NCBI RefSeq assembly: GCF_003610405.1
Contig: NZ_RAQC01000001.1
Span: 2,046,001-2,110,000 of the forward strand
From: Microbacterium sp. AG238
GTDB taxonomy: Bacteria; Actinomycetota; Actinomycetes; Actinomycetales; Microbacteriaceae
DNA: 64,000 nucleotides
Direction: 5' to 3'
Position 1 is the first letter of the stretch; every line of letters begins with the position of its first letter. Below are positions 25,538 through 34,612 of this stretch, piece after piece. The notes beneath the pieces were generated by a model. That model had not been told where the DNA came from. It searched no databases and saw only the letters and a list, made by a program, of their open reading frames with translations. A program made the translations under genes and the position numbers.

Positions 25538-26479
25538 ATGACTGCTCCTGCAGCCGTCGTCCCGGTTCGTGCGGGCTCGACCGTGCGGGCCCGGCGTGAG
25601 ACGCGCGCCGGCTATCTCTTCCTGAGCCCATGGCTCATCGGGTTCTTCGCCCTCACCGCCGGCCCGATGATCGCGTCGCTGGTGCTGTCGTTCACGGACT
25701 ACAACCTGTTCAACGATCCCGAGTTCATCGGCATCGACAACTACACGCGTATGTTCACCGACCCCAACTTCCTGCAGGCGGTGAAAGTCACCGGCATCTA
25801 TGTGCTGGTCGGCACACCGTTGAAGCTCGCTGCGGCGCTCGGGGTCGCGCTGCTGCTGAACGCACCGCGCCGTGGGCAGGGGTTCTACCGGTCGGCGTTC
25901 TACCTGCCCTCGCTGATCGGCGGGAGCGTCTCGATCGCGATCGTGTGGAAGGCGATGTTCATCGACGACGGCATCGTCGCCCAGATCGGCTCGTTCTTCG
26001 GGGGACCGCCGGCTTCGGAGGGCGGATGGGTCGGCGATCCGGCGCGCACGCTCCCGCTGCTCATCCTGCTGACGGTGTGGCAGTTCGGCGCCCCGATGGT
26101 GATCTTCCTCGCTGGTCTGAAGCAGGTACCCCCGGAGCTGTACGAGGCGGCGTCCGTCGACGGCGCGGGCCCGGTGCGGCGCTTCCTGTCGATCACGATC
26201 CCGATGCTGTCGCCGGTGCTGTTCTTCAACCTGCTCCTCGAGACGATTCACGCCTTCCAGGTGTTCAACTCGGCCTACATCATCTCCAACGGCAGCGGTG
26301 GCCCGGCGGGGTCGACGCTCTTCTACACGCTCTATCTCTACCTCCGGGGCTTCCGCGACTTCCAGATGGGATACGCCTCGGCGATGGCCTGGGTGCTCGT
26401 GATCGCCGTCGGGCTGGTCACGCTCATGCTGTTCCGCACATCCCGGGCGTGGGTTCACTATGCGGGGGACGAACGATGA
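25538..26479 (+). CDS. ABC sugar importer permease, MalF-like
   Basis: 313 aa with six membrane helices beginning at GYLFLSPWLIGFFALTAGP. The EAA loop reads ELYEAASVDGAGPVRRFLSITIP. ATG 25538 follows AGGAGAAAGGA. It pairs with the next permease, which overlaps by 4 bp. The transporter ATPase is not encoded here. Confidence 0.9.
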   Translation: MTAPAAVVPVRAGSTVRARRETRAGYLFLSPWLIGFFALTAGPMIASLVLSFTDYNLFNDPEFIGIDNYTRMFTDPNFLQAVKVTGIYVLVGTPLKLAAALGVALLLNAPRRGQGFYRSAFYLPSLIGGSVSIAIVWKAMFIDDGIVAQIGSFFGGPPASEGGWVGDPARTLPLLILLTVWQFGAPMVIFLAGLKQVPPELYEAASVDGAGPVRRFLSITIPMLSPVLFFNLLLETIHAFQVFNSAYIISNGSGGPAGSTLFYTLYLYLRGFRDFQMGYASAMAWVLVIAVGLVTLMLFRTSRAWVHYAGDER

Positions 26480-27399
26480 CCAACACGATCACCCAGACGG
26501 AGCTCATCACCACCGACCCGTCGTCGCGGCGTCGCGGTCGCGATCTCGCGGGAGGGCGGCGTTGGCGCACGCGGGGGAGCGCGGTGGTCTTCCACGTGCT
26601 CGCGATCGCCGTGCTCGTCGTCATCCTCTATCCGGCGGCCTGGATGGTGATGTCGTCGTTCAAACCGGGCAACGAGATCATCGGATCGGTGAGTCTCGTG
26701 CCGGAGACCTTCTCGCTCGAGAACTACGCCACAGCGTTGGCCGGGATCGGCGGGGTCTCGTTCTGGACGTTCGTCGTGAACTCGCTCGTGCTCGCCGTCG
26801 CTTCGGTCGTCGGAGTCGTCCTCTCCTGCTCGGTCACGGCGTACGCGTTCGCCCGCATTCGCTTCCGCGGCAGCAAGGTGTTCTTCCTGTGCATGATCGC
26901 GACGATGCTCCTGCCGTTCCACGTCGTGATCATTCCGCAGTACATCGTGTTCAACCAGCTCGACATGATCAACACCTACTGGCCGCTGCTGCTGGGCAAG
27001 TTCCTCGCGGCCGATGCCTTCTTCGTGTTCCTCATGATCCAGTTCATCCGCGGTCTTCCCCGCGACCTCGACGAGGCCGCCCGCATCGACGGTGCCGGTC
27101 ACGCGCGAACGTTCACGGCCGTCATCCTGCCGCTCATGCGCCCCGCCCTCGTCACGAGCTCGATCTTCGCGTTCATCTGGTCGTGGAACGACTTCTTCGG
27201 TCCGCTGCTCTACTTGAAGGACCCGGGGATGTACACGATGCCGCTGGCCCTGCGCCTCTACGTCGACCAGACGTCGACGAGCGACTACGGCGCGCAGATG
27301 GCGATGGCGATCCTCGCGTTGGTGCCGGTGGTCCTCTTCTTCCTCGCTTTCCAGCGATACCTGGTGGCGGGCGTCGCGACAGAGGGGATCAAGGGATGA
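26476..27399 (+). CDS. ABC sugar importer permease, MalG-like
   Basis: 307 aa from ATG 26476, overlapping the previous stop. About 35 polar N-terminal residues precede six membrane helices; the EAA loop reads DLDEAARIDGAGHARTFTAVILP and the protein ends YLVAGVATEGIKG, a usual MalG-type tail. It is the second membrane subunit of the GH2-operon importer. Confidence 0.9.
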   Translation: MTNTITQTELITTDPSSRRRGRDLAGGRRWRTRGSAVVFHVLAIAVLVVILYPAAWMVMSSFKPGNEIIGSVSLVPETFSLENYATALAGIGGVSFWTFVVNSLVLAVASVVGVVLSCSVTAYAFARIRFRGSKVFFLCMIATMLLPFHVVIIPQYIVFNQLDMINTYWPLLLGKFLAADAFFVFLMIQFIRGLPRDLDEAARIDGAGHARTFTAVILPLMRPALVTSSIFAFIWSWNDFFGPLLYLKDPGMYTMPLALRLYVDQTSTSDYGAQMAMAILALVPVVLFFLAFQRYLVAGVATEGIKG

Positions 27400-28019
27400 C
27401 CTCGTCGCACAAGAGAGGCGGATCGCCCGAGAGCCGCGCGGTCTTCGGCGGCTCGGGTGTCGCGGGGTTCGGCGAGATGTTCGTGGTGGGCATCGGGGTC
27501 GCTCTCCTCTCGCTTCCCCTGGTGACACTCGCCCCGGCGTTCGGTGCGGGGGTGCGGCACTTCCGCGCTCACCTCGACGACGAGCCCGACTCGATCCGGC
27601 TCTTCGCCGTCCGAGGGCTCCAGGCGGTGCGTTCGGGGTGGTGGTTCGGCACGGCCTGCGCCGTGGTCATCGCGCTCCTCGTCCTGAACGCGGTCGGCGC
27701 GGCGCTGGGCGCACTTCCCGGAGGGGTGACGTTCGCGGTCGTCAGCGGCGGGCTGGCGGTGGTCGTGTTCGTCGCGATGCTGCGAACCGCGGCGCTCTGG
27801 ACGCCGGGCGCGCGGTGGATCGACCTCTGGCGGGAGGGGCGCGGCGTCGTGGTCGACGACCCGATCGGAACATCGCTGGTGCTGGTGGGCCTCGGGGTGA
27901 GCGCGACCGTGGTCTGGATGCTGCCGCCCCTCATCGTGATCGCGCCCGGGCTGATCGTCGTGTCGCTCGTCGCTGCGGAGCGCCGCCGCGCTGCGACATC
28001 ATCGAGGAGAGCCGCGTAG
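27396..28019 (+). CDS. DUF624 (YesL-like) membrane protein
   Basis: 207 aa, four to five membrane helices, with a conserved LLSLPLVTLAPAFGAGVRHFRAHLDDE start and a GVVVDDPIGTSLVL segment. This is the layout of DUF624/YesL proteins, small membrane proteins frequently encoded beside CUT1 sugar importers and of unproven function, possibly assisting the transporter. It overlaps the MalG-like gene by 4 bp, so it belongs to the same transcript. Confidence 0.7.
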   Translation: MTSSHKRGGSPESRAVFGGSGVAGFGEMFVVGIGVALLSLPLVTLAPAFGAGVRHFRAHLDDEPDSIRLFAVRGLQAVRSGWWFGTACAVVIALLVLNAVGAALGALPGGVTFAVVSGGLAVVVFVAMLRTAALWTPGARWIDLWREGRGVVVDDPIGTSLVLVGLGVSATVVWMLPPLIVIAPGLIVVSLVAAERRRAATSSRRAA

Positions 28020-28046
28020 GCGCGGCCGCGATCGGAGGAGAGCACG

Positions 28047-28841
28047 ATGCAGTGGGATCTCGACGGCAAGGTCGTCGTCGTCACCGGCGCGGGGCGCGGC
28101 ATCGGCCGCGCCATCGCCGAGACGTTCATGCGCGAGCGCGCCGTCGTCGTCCCGACGGACGTCACCGAGGACGCGGTCGCCTGGGCGGACGAAGCGCGCC
28201 GCGCCGCAGGACTCGAGGGCGCCTCCTCGGCATGCGACGTGCGTTCGACCGCCTCGGTGCGGCAGGCCGTGGATGCCGTGCTGAGCCGGTTCGGCCGCAT
28301 CGACGTCCTCGTGAACAACGCCGGCATCCTGGGCGACGGTCTCATCGAGGATGCCGACGCCGAGACCTGGAACCGCGTCTTCGACGTCAACGTCACGGGA
28401 ACGTTCCGCACCTGCCAGGCGGTCATCCCCGCGATGAAGCGGCAGGGCGGGGGCCGGATCGTCAACGCGGCGTCGTTCGCCGCCGTCATCCCCAGCGTCG
28501 GCGGTGCGGCGTATGCGGCATCCAAGGCCGCTGTCGTCCAGTTCACGAGGACCCTCGCGGGAGAACTGGGCCCGTGGGGGATCACCGCGAACGCGTATGC
28601 CCCGGGGATGATCCCGACCGACATGAACGGCTTCGCCGACAAATCGCACGACGAGCAGAGTCGGCTGCTCGACACCCTCACCCTCCGTCGCTGGGGCGAC
28701 CCGCGCGAGGTGGCGGACGCCGTCTGCTTCCTCGCGAGCCATGCCTCGCGCTACGTCACGGGCACCCTGCTCGATGTGAGCGGCGGCAAGTTCGCGACCC
28801 AGTTCCCGCAACGCGCATACGAGATGGCGGCCCGGGCATGA
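28047..28841 (+). CDS. Short-chain dehydrogenase/reductase
   Basis: 264 aa classical SDR. TGAGRGIG (residues 13-20) is the cofactor motif, NNAG follows, and the active site is Ser plus YAASK (Tyr-x-x-x-Lys). The acidic residue after beta2 (PTDV) favours NAD(H). ATG 28047 follows GGAGGAGAG. Lying in the GH2 operon, it probably oxidises the released sugar or its aglycone (inference); FabG-like functions cannot be excluded. Confidence 0.85.
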   Translation: MQWDLDGKVVVVTGAGRGIGRAIAETFMRERAVVVPTDVTEDAVAWADEARRAAGLEGASSACDVRSTASVRQAVDAVLSRFGRIDVLVNNAGILGDGLIEDADAETWNRVFDVNVTGTFRTCQAVIPAMKRQGGGRIVNAASFAAVIPSVGGAAYAASKAAVVQFTRTLAGELGPWGITANAYAPGMIPTDMNGFADKSHDEQSRLLDTLTLRRWGDPREVADAVCFLASHASRYVTGTLLDVSGGKFATQFPQRAYEMAARA

Positions 28842-29557
28842 CCGCCGCCGAACGGCGCGTCGCGTGGATCACCGGCGCCGGCAGCGGGATGGGGCGCGCC
28901 GCCGCGCTCGCCCTGGCCCCCGATCGACGTCTCGCGCTCAGTGGCCGGCGTCCGGACGTGCTGGCGCAGACCGCGCGCGATGTGGCGGACGCGGGCGGAG
29001 AGGCCGTCGTGCTCCCGTTCGACGCCACTGACGCGGGGGCGGTAACGGCGGCTCGCGACGAACTTCTCGGTCGGTGGGGACGCATCGACGAACTCGTTCT
29101 CGCCGCGGGACTGAACTCGCCACGGCGGACGTGGGCCACGCAGTCGGTCGGCGAGGTCGAACAGGTCATCGGCACGAACCTCCACGGCGTCATCCAGGTG
29201 ATCGATGCAGCCCTACCCGCCCTGCGGTCTTCTGGTTCGGCCTGCGTCGTCGTGGTGTCGTCCATCGCGGCCTGGCGCTTCTCGCCCGTCGCAGGTGTCG
29301 CGTACAGCGCCAGCAAGCGCGCGCTCGCCGCTGTCTGCGAGACCCTGAACGCGCAGGAAGCCGCCGCCGGCATCCGGGTGTGCCACCTGTGCCCGGGCGA
29401 CGTCGACACGGACTTCCTGAGCCTGCGCCCCGAGGTACCCGATGCCGAAGCGCGCCGGCGGATGCTGACTCCCGAGGACATCGGCCGAACAGTGCGCTTC
29501 GTCGTCGATGCGCCCCCGCACGTGCGCATCGACGAACTGGTGATCAGTCCGGTCTGA
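28838..29557 (+). CDS. Short-chain dehydrogenase/reductase
   Basis: 239 aa, overlapping the preceding SDR by 4 bp. TGAGSGMG cofactor motif, LSGRRPDVL after beta2 (Arg residues favour NADP(H)), catalytic Ser in VVSS and YSASK. LAAG replaces the usual NNAG. The tail (VRFVVDAPPHVRIDELVISPV) is that of the YdfG-type serine/3-hydroxy acid dehydrogenase group. Two tandem SDRs with different cofactor signatures suggest an oxidation/reduction pair, for example epimerisation of a sugar through a keto intermediate (inference). Confidence 0.85.
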   Translation: MTAAERRVAWITGAGSGMGRAAALALAPDRRLALSGRRPDVLAQTARDVADAGGEAVVLPFDATDAGAVTAARDELLGRWGRIDELVLAAGLNSPRRTWATQSVGEVEQVIGTNLHGVIQVIDAALPALRSSGSACVVVVSSIAAWRFSPVAGVAYSASKRALAAVCETLNAQEAAAGIRVCHLCPGDVDTDFLSLRPEVPDAEARRRMLTPEDIGRTVRFVVDAPPHVRIDELVISPV

Positions 29558-29665
29558 GGGCGCGAGGGCGCGCGGCTGAGCCGAGGTCCCCGTTCGGCCG
29601 GGTATCCAGGGCGGATTCCCGGCTCAAGTGGGACATCGACCGGCTCGAGGCGCGAGACTGGGCCC

Positions 29666-30340
29666 ATGTACTCCGAGGTGCGGTTGTCGGGCGCGGCGAC
29701 TCTCTGGCGCTCGGCCCACAGCGCCGGGCGTGCCGTCATCCCCGCGGACGGATGCGTCGACCTCATCCTCCGCGACGGGCGGGTCGACGTCGCCGGCCCG
29801 TCGACACGCTGGCTCGAGACCGCGCCCGACGGCACGGACGGGTCGACCGGTGTCCGGCTCGCGCCCGGTCACGCCGCCCACGTGCTGCGGATCGACCTCG
29901 CCACGATCGCCGATCAGCTCGTTCCGCTCGACGACCTCGCCGCGGCCGGTCACGCGCGCCGTCTGCGGGAGACGATGCTGCGAGCGGCGGATCGGTCGGG
30001 GCGAAAGGATGCCGTGTCGCGGATCGCTGCGCTCGGCGACGAGAGCCCACGCTGGATCCACGGCGCTCGCCGCTCGGCGTACGACGCCGTCTCGGCCCGG
30101 GATGCTGCCGCGTCGCTCCAGATATCGGAACGCACGTTCCGCCGGCGGATGCTTGCGACGTTCGGCTACGGCTACGCCGCCCTGGTGCGGCTGGAGCGGG
30201 CTCGCCGCGCACAACGGGTGCTGCGGTCCGGCTCATCGATCGCGGATGCTGCCGCCGCGGCCGGATTCGCCGACCAGCCGCACCTCTCCCGCGAGTTCCA
30301 GCGCTTGGTCGGCCGAAGCCCCGCGCAGTTCGCGTCGTAG
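29666..30340 (+). CDS. AraC-family transcriptional regulator
   Basis: 224 aa. The N-terminal half (ADGCVDLILRDGRVDVAGPSTRW) is the DUF6597-type sensor arm found in many actinobacterial AraC proteins. The C-terminal half (about 140-224) has two helix-turn-helix motifs, DAAASLQISERTFRRRM and SIADAAAAAGFADQPHLSREFQRLVGRSP. The target is unknown. The VOC protein converging on it from downstream could be linked, as this arrangement is common. Confidence 0.82.
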   Translation: MYSEVRLSGAATLWRSAHSAGRAVIPADGCVDLILRDGRVDVAGPSTRWLETAPDGTDGSTGVRLAPGHAAHVLRIDLATIADQLVPLDDLAAAGHARRLRETMLRAADRSGRKDAVSRIAALGDESPRWIHGARRSAYDAVSARDAAASLQISERTFRRRMLATFGYGYAALVRLERARRAQRVLRSGSSIADAAAAAGFADQPHLSREFQRLVGRSPAQFAS

Positions 30341-30367
30341 GTCGCAGTTCGCGTCGAGTGAGGCCCG

Positions 30368-30766
30368 TCAGCTCGCGTCGAGTGAGGCGTAGAGGTCGAC
30401 CGAGTTGCCGTCGGGATCGAGCAGCGTCGCGTAGCGCTGGCCCCAGACGGCATCCCACGGCGCCACGTGCCCGGTGAACCCGGACGCGACCATCGCCGCG
30501 AACGCCGCGTCGACCTCGGCCGGCGTGCCCTTGTCGAAGGCGAGCGCGATGCGGTGACCGCCCGACGCGGGAGTGTAGGCCGGATCGAACGAGCGGATGG
30601 TGTCGATGGTGTCCCATGCCAGGGACGTTCCGTCGTCGAGCGTGGCGTCGACGTGGGGCCGATCGTCCTGGCCCGCATCGATAGGCACGCCCAGGGCTCG
30701 GTAGAAGGCGAGTGACGCCGCCATGTCGCTCGTGACGATGCCGATGAATCCGAGTGTGAGTGTCAT
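30368..30766 (-). CDS. VOC (glyoxalase/bleomycin-resistance) family protein
   Basis: 132 aa from ATG 30766, preceded by GGTGAGG; a start 51 bp upstream is possible but adds a non-family tail. One beta-alpha-beta-beta-beta unit pair with GFIGIVTSDMAASLAFYRALG at the start and WGQRYATLLDPDGNSVDLYASL at the end. His and Glu metal ligands are not all in canonical positions. It could be a lyase, dioxygenase or binding protein. The 27 bp after its stop contain a short imperfect repeat of TCGCGTCGAGTGAGGC shared with the end of the AraC gene region. Confidence 0.78.
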   Translation of the reverse strand: MTLTLGFIGIVTSDMAASLAFYRALGVPIDAGQDDRPHVDATLDDGTSLAWDTIDTIRSFDPAYTPASGGHRIALAFDKGTPAEVDAAFAAMVASGFTGHVAPWDAVWGQRYATLLDPDGNSVDLYASLDAS

Positions 30767-31009
30767 GGCCTCACCGTAGGGCGGGCCCGTCCGCCTCGTC
30801 ATGAACGGAACGGCCACCGCCGCGCGCCTCGCGGCCCTGTGGCGGCCCTCGTGCGTGCCGTAGGCAGGCTGGATGAGAGTCGCGAGGCGATCGGACGGCG
30901 GATAGGGCCGTTCAGCCTGTTGGCGGCACGGGCAATCGCGAACCCCCGCACCGGGATCAGCCCGCCCGAGCGTCGTGACAGCCGCGCAGGCCCGACCGGC
31001 GCCGGCAGG

Positions 31010-32233
31010 TCAGCGCATGGCGGCGAAGAGTCCGCCGATGAACGCGATGACGGGTCCGATCGCTCCGACTGTGACGATCACCAGCACGACGACCACCGCC
31101 ATCCACGGAACGCTCTTCTTCAGGCGCTGGCCCGGTGCGGCGACACCGGGCGGCGGGCGCAGCAGTCCCGGCGGCGGGGTGACCGGCAGCGCGGGTACGG
31201 TTCCGACCGCCGGGCCCGTGCCCGGCTCCGCTGGACCGGGCGTCACCGGGCCGGGGGAGCCGGGTACCGCGGGTGCGCCCGCGCCGGACGCCGCCATCCC
31301 GAGCCGGTCGTCGCGCCACCGCTCCCACTGTGCGAACTTGTCGATCATCGCCGCGACGGCACCGAACAGCCACGACCACGTCGCCGGGTCGAGGGTCGAG
31401 AAGTCGCGCTTGCCGTAGAAGAAGAGCCAGTCGTCGACGATCTCGACATCCAGCGCGGCGGCGTTGTCGACGAACCGCGCCATGATGTCGGGCGTGAAGA
31501 GGTACAGCGCGTCGCGCTCGTAGCCGCGCGGGCAGTAGAGACGGAAGTAGCGGTCGAAGTCGCCCTCGAGGCTCAGGTGCTGATCGCGGTCGAACGTGAC
31601 GGGCAGGTTCGAGCCGAACAGTCCGTTGTTGCCGAGCGCGTCGAGCACGATGTGGGGTAGGGGAGTCGACAGGTGCACGGCGACGTATCCCCAGGTGTGC
31701 GTCTGCTGGTTCTTGCCCGAGCCGGTCGTGTAGCGGTAGTTCGCGAACTCGACGAAATGCGGCTGGTCGCCGCGGACGAGGTTGGATGCCATCCGCCCCG
31801 ACCCCTGCGAGAAGATCATGCCCGGCAGCCGGGGCTGGGGTCGCTGGGGCTCGAAGCTCATGCCGTTGGCGCGCGCGAAGCGGTCGAGTCGGTACCAGAC
31901 CGCGGCTTGCGCAGCGCGCTGCCGACGGATGAAGAACGGGATGAGCGCCGCGAGCGCGATGAGGATGACGAGGGGGATGACGCTCGTCAACGACAACACC
32001 GCACCCGACCCCGACTGCGTCCCGATCGCGAACACCAGGCCGCCGATGATGGCGGAGAGTACCCCGCCGAACACGAGCACGACGAAGGCGATGACGACGA
32101 CCGCGATGATCACGCCGACGGTGCCCGACCCGCCCGGCAGCCGGCCGCTGTCGGCCAGCTGCTTGCGGAAGGCGCGCGCAGTAGCCGGAGAGACCGGCTC
32201 GAGCAGGGGCCGGGGATCGAACGGCACGCTCAT
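31010..32233 (-). CDS. DUF3137-like membrane protein
   Basis: 407 aa. Two helices near residues 37-110 (VGVIIAVVVIAFVVLVFGGVL; LSLTSVIPLVILIALAALIPF, each in part) are followed by a cytoplasmic domain (about 115-290: WYRLDRFARANGMSF, FVEFANYRYTTGSGKN, DIMARFVDNAAALDVEIVDDWLFFYGKR) typical of DUF3137-type proteins, then a Pro/Gly-rich linker and a C-terminal helix (VPWMAVVVVLVIVTVGAIGPV). The function is unknown. It overlaps the upstream gene by 4 bp, so the two are expressed together. Confidence 0.7.
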   Translation of the reverse strand: MSVPFDPRPLLEPVSPATARAFRKQLADSGRLPGGSGTVGVIIAVVVIAFVVLVFGGVLSAIIGGLVFAIGTQSGSGAVLSLTSVIPLVILIALAALIPFFIRRQRAAQAAVWYRLDRFARANGMSFEPQRPQPRLPGMIFSQGSGRMASNLVRGDQPHFVEFANYRYTTGSGKNQQTHTWGYVAVHLSTPLPHIVLDALGNNGLFGSNLPVTFDRDQHLSLEGDFDRYFRLYCPRGYERDALYLFTPDIMARFVDNAAALDVEIVDDWLFFYGKRDFSTLDPATWSWLFGAVAAMIDKFAQWERWRDDRLGMAASGAGAPAVPGSPGPVTPGPAEPGTGPAVGTVPALPVTPPPGLLRPPPGVAAPGQRLKKSVPWMAVVVVLVIVTVGAIGPVIAFIGGLFAAMR

Positions 32234-33216
32234 CGATTCACCTCGTCTGCGCCCCAGTACAGGGATGCATCGGCCGGAAGGGGCAGGGCTTCGAGCTGAG
32301 GAGAGCGGCAGATCGCGTTCACGAGCTCCCGCGAGCCGCCGACGATCGTCGAGTCGAAGTCGACTTCCGAGACCATCACCCAGGCGCGGTCCGCGGGCCA
32401 GAGCAGACTCGGGCTCTGCGCCATCGGTGCTGCACCCGCCGCCTCAGCGGCGGCGTCCCGCCAGGGCATCCGCAGCTCCCAGTCGTCGTCGGCGAACTCC
32501 CCGACAGCACCGCGGAACAGCACGAACGAGCGCTCCGGCAGCCTCAGCCGCGGCCCCTCGGAAATCTCCCGCGACAGGATGCCCTCTTGCCAGGTGGGCT
32601 TGCGGAAGACGTTGTTGAAGCGGTCCGAGAACGACGAGCCGAGCATGCGGTTGTGGCGGGCCAGGGTGGCATCGTCCGGGTCGCCCATCTGGAAGAACGC
32701 GCGCGAGGGATGCCGGCCCAGGTGGCCGAGCAGGCCGCCGCGGCCCTCCCAGAGGCCTGCGGCCACGTCATCCGGTGTCGACGTGTGCCTGATCAGCTCG
32801 TGGGCGAGAACCGCCAGGTGGTGCGGGTCGAGATCACCCATCCCGGGTGCTGCGAACCAGCGGCCGTCCGGCGCGCTGCGCTGGTTCGAGCCGAACTCGG
32901 GCGAGCGCACGATCGAATCCCACTGCGCCAGCGGATGCAGCGTCGTCTCGAACGCGGCGGCGGTCTCGGCCCACGTGGTGGGACCGGTGACGAGGTCTGC
33001 GGTGACCCGCTGCGACTCCTGCCACGGCATCTCGACCCACTCGTCGAACGGGGGAAGCGGGTCGCCGTTCGTGCGGCACTGAACGGATGGCGGATGCAGG
33101 ACGCGCGCGTACGCCTCGAAGCCCCGGGGCACGACGTCGTGGAACGTCCCCCGCCACGGATCGTCGATGCGTTCGCGCAGCCACTCGCCGGTCGAGACGT
33201 CCGCGGTCCATTCCAT
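32230..33216 (-). CDS. Conserved hypothetical protein
   Basis: 328 aa, soluble, Trp- and acid-rich, no signal peptide or membrane segment. Recognisable pieces are GFEAYARVLHP near the N-terminus, LDPHHLAVLAHELIRHT in the middle and FVLFRGAVGEFADDDWELRMPW later. I know similar hypothetical proteins from actinobacteria but no assigned function. AHELIRHT resembles but does not match a HExxH zinc site. Its ATG at 33216 diverges from rpsF. It forms a two-gene unit with the DUF3137-like gene. Confidence 0.65.
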   Translation of the reverse strand: MEWTADVSTGEWLRERIDDPWRGTFHDVVPRGFEAYARVLHPPSVQCRTNGDPLPPFDEWVEMPWQESQRVTADLVTGPTTWAETAAAFETTLHPLAQWDSIVRSPEFGSNQRSAPDGRWFAAPGMGDLDPHHLAVLAHELIRHTSTPDDVAAGLWEGRGGLLGHLGRHPSRAFFQMGDPDDATLARHNRMLGSSFSDRFNNVFRKPTWQEGILSREISEGPRLRLPERSFVLFRGAVGEFADDDWELRMPWRDAAAEAAGAAPMAQSPSLLWPADRAWVMVSEVDFDSTIVGGSRELVNAICRSPQLEALPLPADASLYWGADEVNR

Positions 33217-33308
33217 GCACCCACGCTATCGGGCACCGGTCCGCGGGATCACGCGCGATCAGGTAAGCTGTTGTGGTTGTCCGACTTCGGTCGGGCACGT
33301 GCTACACA

Positions 33309-33364
33309 CCCTCCTGCTTCCGGGAAACGCCCGGGAGCCGTTCTAGTCCGAAGGAGGTGGGTCA
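33309..33364 (+). promoter_or_regulatory. rpsF leader hairpin covering the Shine-Dalgarno (S6:S18-type candidate)
   Basis: CCTCCT (33310-33315) can pair with AGGAGG (33352-33357), the rpsF ribosome-binding site. Between them is a second hairpin, CCGGG (33320-33324) with CCCGG (33330-33334). The layout is that expected for autoregulation by the S6:S18 complex, known for rpsF operons in many bacteria; the match to the published motif was judged by eye. Confidence 0.5.
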
Positions 33365-33748
33365 GTGACGCACACGTACCAGTACGAGCTCATGGTGATT
33401 CTCCAGCCCGAGATCGATGAGCGTCAGGTTGCTCCCAACCTTGACAAGTTCCTCAAGGTCATCACGAATGACGGCGGAACCATCGAGAACATCGACATCT
33501 GGGGCCGTCGCCGCCTGGCGTACGAGATCCAGAAGAAGAACGAGGGCATCTACGCCGTCGTCAACTTCACCGCGACGAGCGAGACCACGCAGGAGCTCGA
33601 CCGCCAGCTGAAGCTGAGCGAGTCGATCATGCGCACCAAGGTCCTGCGCGCCGAGGAGGCCATCGCACAGGTCGCCGCCGAGAAGGCGCGCTCCGAGGCG
33701 AAGGCTGCTCGCAAGGCTGCCGCCCCCGCTAAGGCTGCGAAGGCTTAA
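33365..33748 (+). CDS. rpsF: 30S ribosomal protein S6
   Basis: 127 aa from GTG 33365, placed 7 nt after [34 protein letters not shown] and [23 protein letters not shown] (two pieces) are typical S6; a Lys/Ala-rich tail ([21 protein letters not shown]) extends the core, as in other actinobacteria. First gene of the conserved rpsF-ssb-rpsR-rplI cluster. S6 binds 16S rRNA with S18 in the platform of the small subunit. Confidence 0.98.
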   Translation: MTHTYQYELMVILQPEIDERQVAPNLDKFLKVITNDGGTIENIDIWGRRRLAYEIQKKNEGIYAVVNFTATSETTQELDRQLKLSESIMRTKVLRAEEAIAQVAAEKARSEAKAARKAAAPAKAAKA

Positions 33749-33753
33749 GGCTC

Positions 33754-34287
33754 ATGGCCGGCGAGACCGTCATCACCGTCGTGGGCAACCTCACGGCAGA
33801 CCCCGAGCTGCGTTACACGCAGAACGGCCTGCCGGTGGCGAACTTCACGATCGCCTCGACTCCTCGCACCTTCGACCGCCAGGCGAACGAGTGGAAGGAC
33901 GGCGAAGCGCTGTTCCTCCGCGCGTCCGTGTGGCGCGACTTCGCCGAGCACGTGGCGGGTTCGCTGACCAAGGGCATGCGGGTCGTCGCGACCGGCCGCC
34001 TGCGTCAGCGCTCCTACCAGGACCGTGAGGGCCAGAACCGCACCGCTATCGAGCTGGAGGTCGACGAGATCGGCCCCTCGCTGCGCTACGCGACCGCACA
34101 GGTCACGCGCGCGGCATCCGGCTCTGGTGGTGGTGGCGGCGGCGGAAGCTTCGGCGGCGGTCAGCAGTCGCGCCCCCAGCAGCAGGTGCAGGAGGAGCCG
34201 TGGGCGACCCCGGGTTCTTCGGCTCCCGACGCGTGGAGCGCACCGGGTACCAGCGGCGCCTCCTACGGCGACGACACCCCGTTCTGA
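33754..34287 (+). CDS. ssb: Single-stranded DNA-binding protein
   Basis: 177 aa. The OB fold (about 5-110: [51 protein letters not shown], in parts) is followed by a Gly/Gln/Pro-rich linker and the acidic tip DDTPF that recruits replication and repair partners. It starts 5 bp after rpsF. It coats single-stranded DNA at forks and during repair and recombination. Confidence 0.97.
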   Translation: MAGETVITVVGNLTADPELRYTQNGLPVANFTIASTPRTFDRQANEWKDGEALFLRASVWRDFAEHVAGSLTKGMRVVATGRLRQRSYQDREGQNRTAIELEVDEIGPSLRYATAQVTRAASGSGGGGGGGSFGGGQQSRPQQQVQEEPWATPGSSAPDAWSAPGTSGASYGDDTPF

Positions 34288-34346
34288 ATCGGATTCCGGG
34301 TGCTGCGTGCAGCGGCATCCGATCATCACTCTCGTAAGGAAAAACA

Positions 34347-34601
34347 ATGGCTGGAAAGGCAACCGGCGACCGCCGCAAGCCGCGGAAGGGCGCGAAGAAC
34401 GCGGCCCCCGCGAAGGCGATCCGCGTCGGCGTCATCGACTACAAGGACGTTTCGACGCTCCGCAAGTTCATCTCGGAGCGTGGGAAGATCCGCGCCCGTC
34501 GTATCACCGGTGTCTCGGTGCAGGAGCAGCGTCTGATCGCCAAGGCGATCAAGAACGCGCGCGAAATGGCGCTCCTGCCTTACGCCGGCGCTGGCCGGTA
34601 A
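34347..34601 (+). CDS. rpsR: 30S ribosomal protein S18
   Basis: 84 aa; [29 protein letters not shown] and [21 protein letters not shown] are S18 signatures. The CxxC-type zinc ligands of some S18 paralogues are absent, so this is the zinc-free form. It binds S6 in the 30S platform. ATG 34347 follows GTAAGGAA. Confidence 0.97.
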   Translation: MAGKATGDRRKPRKGAKNAAPAKAIRVGVIDYKDVSTLRKFISERGKIRARRITGVSVQEQRLIAKAIKNAREMALLPYAGAGR

Positions 34602-34612
34602 GGAGCACCGAC

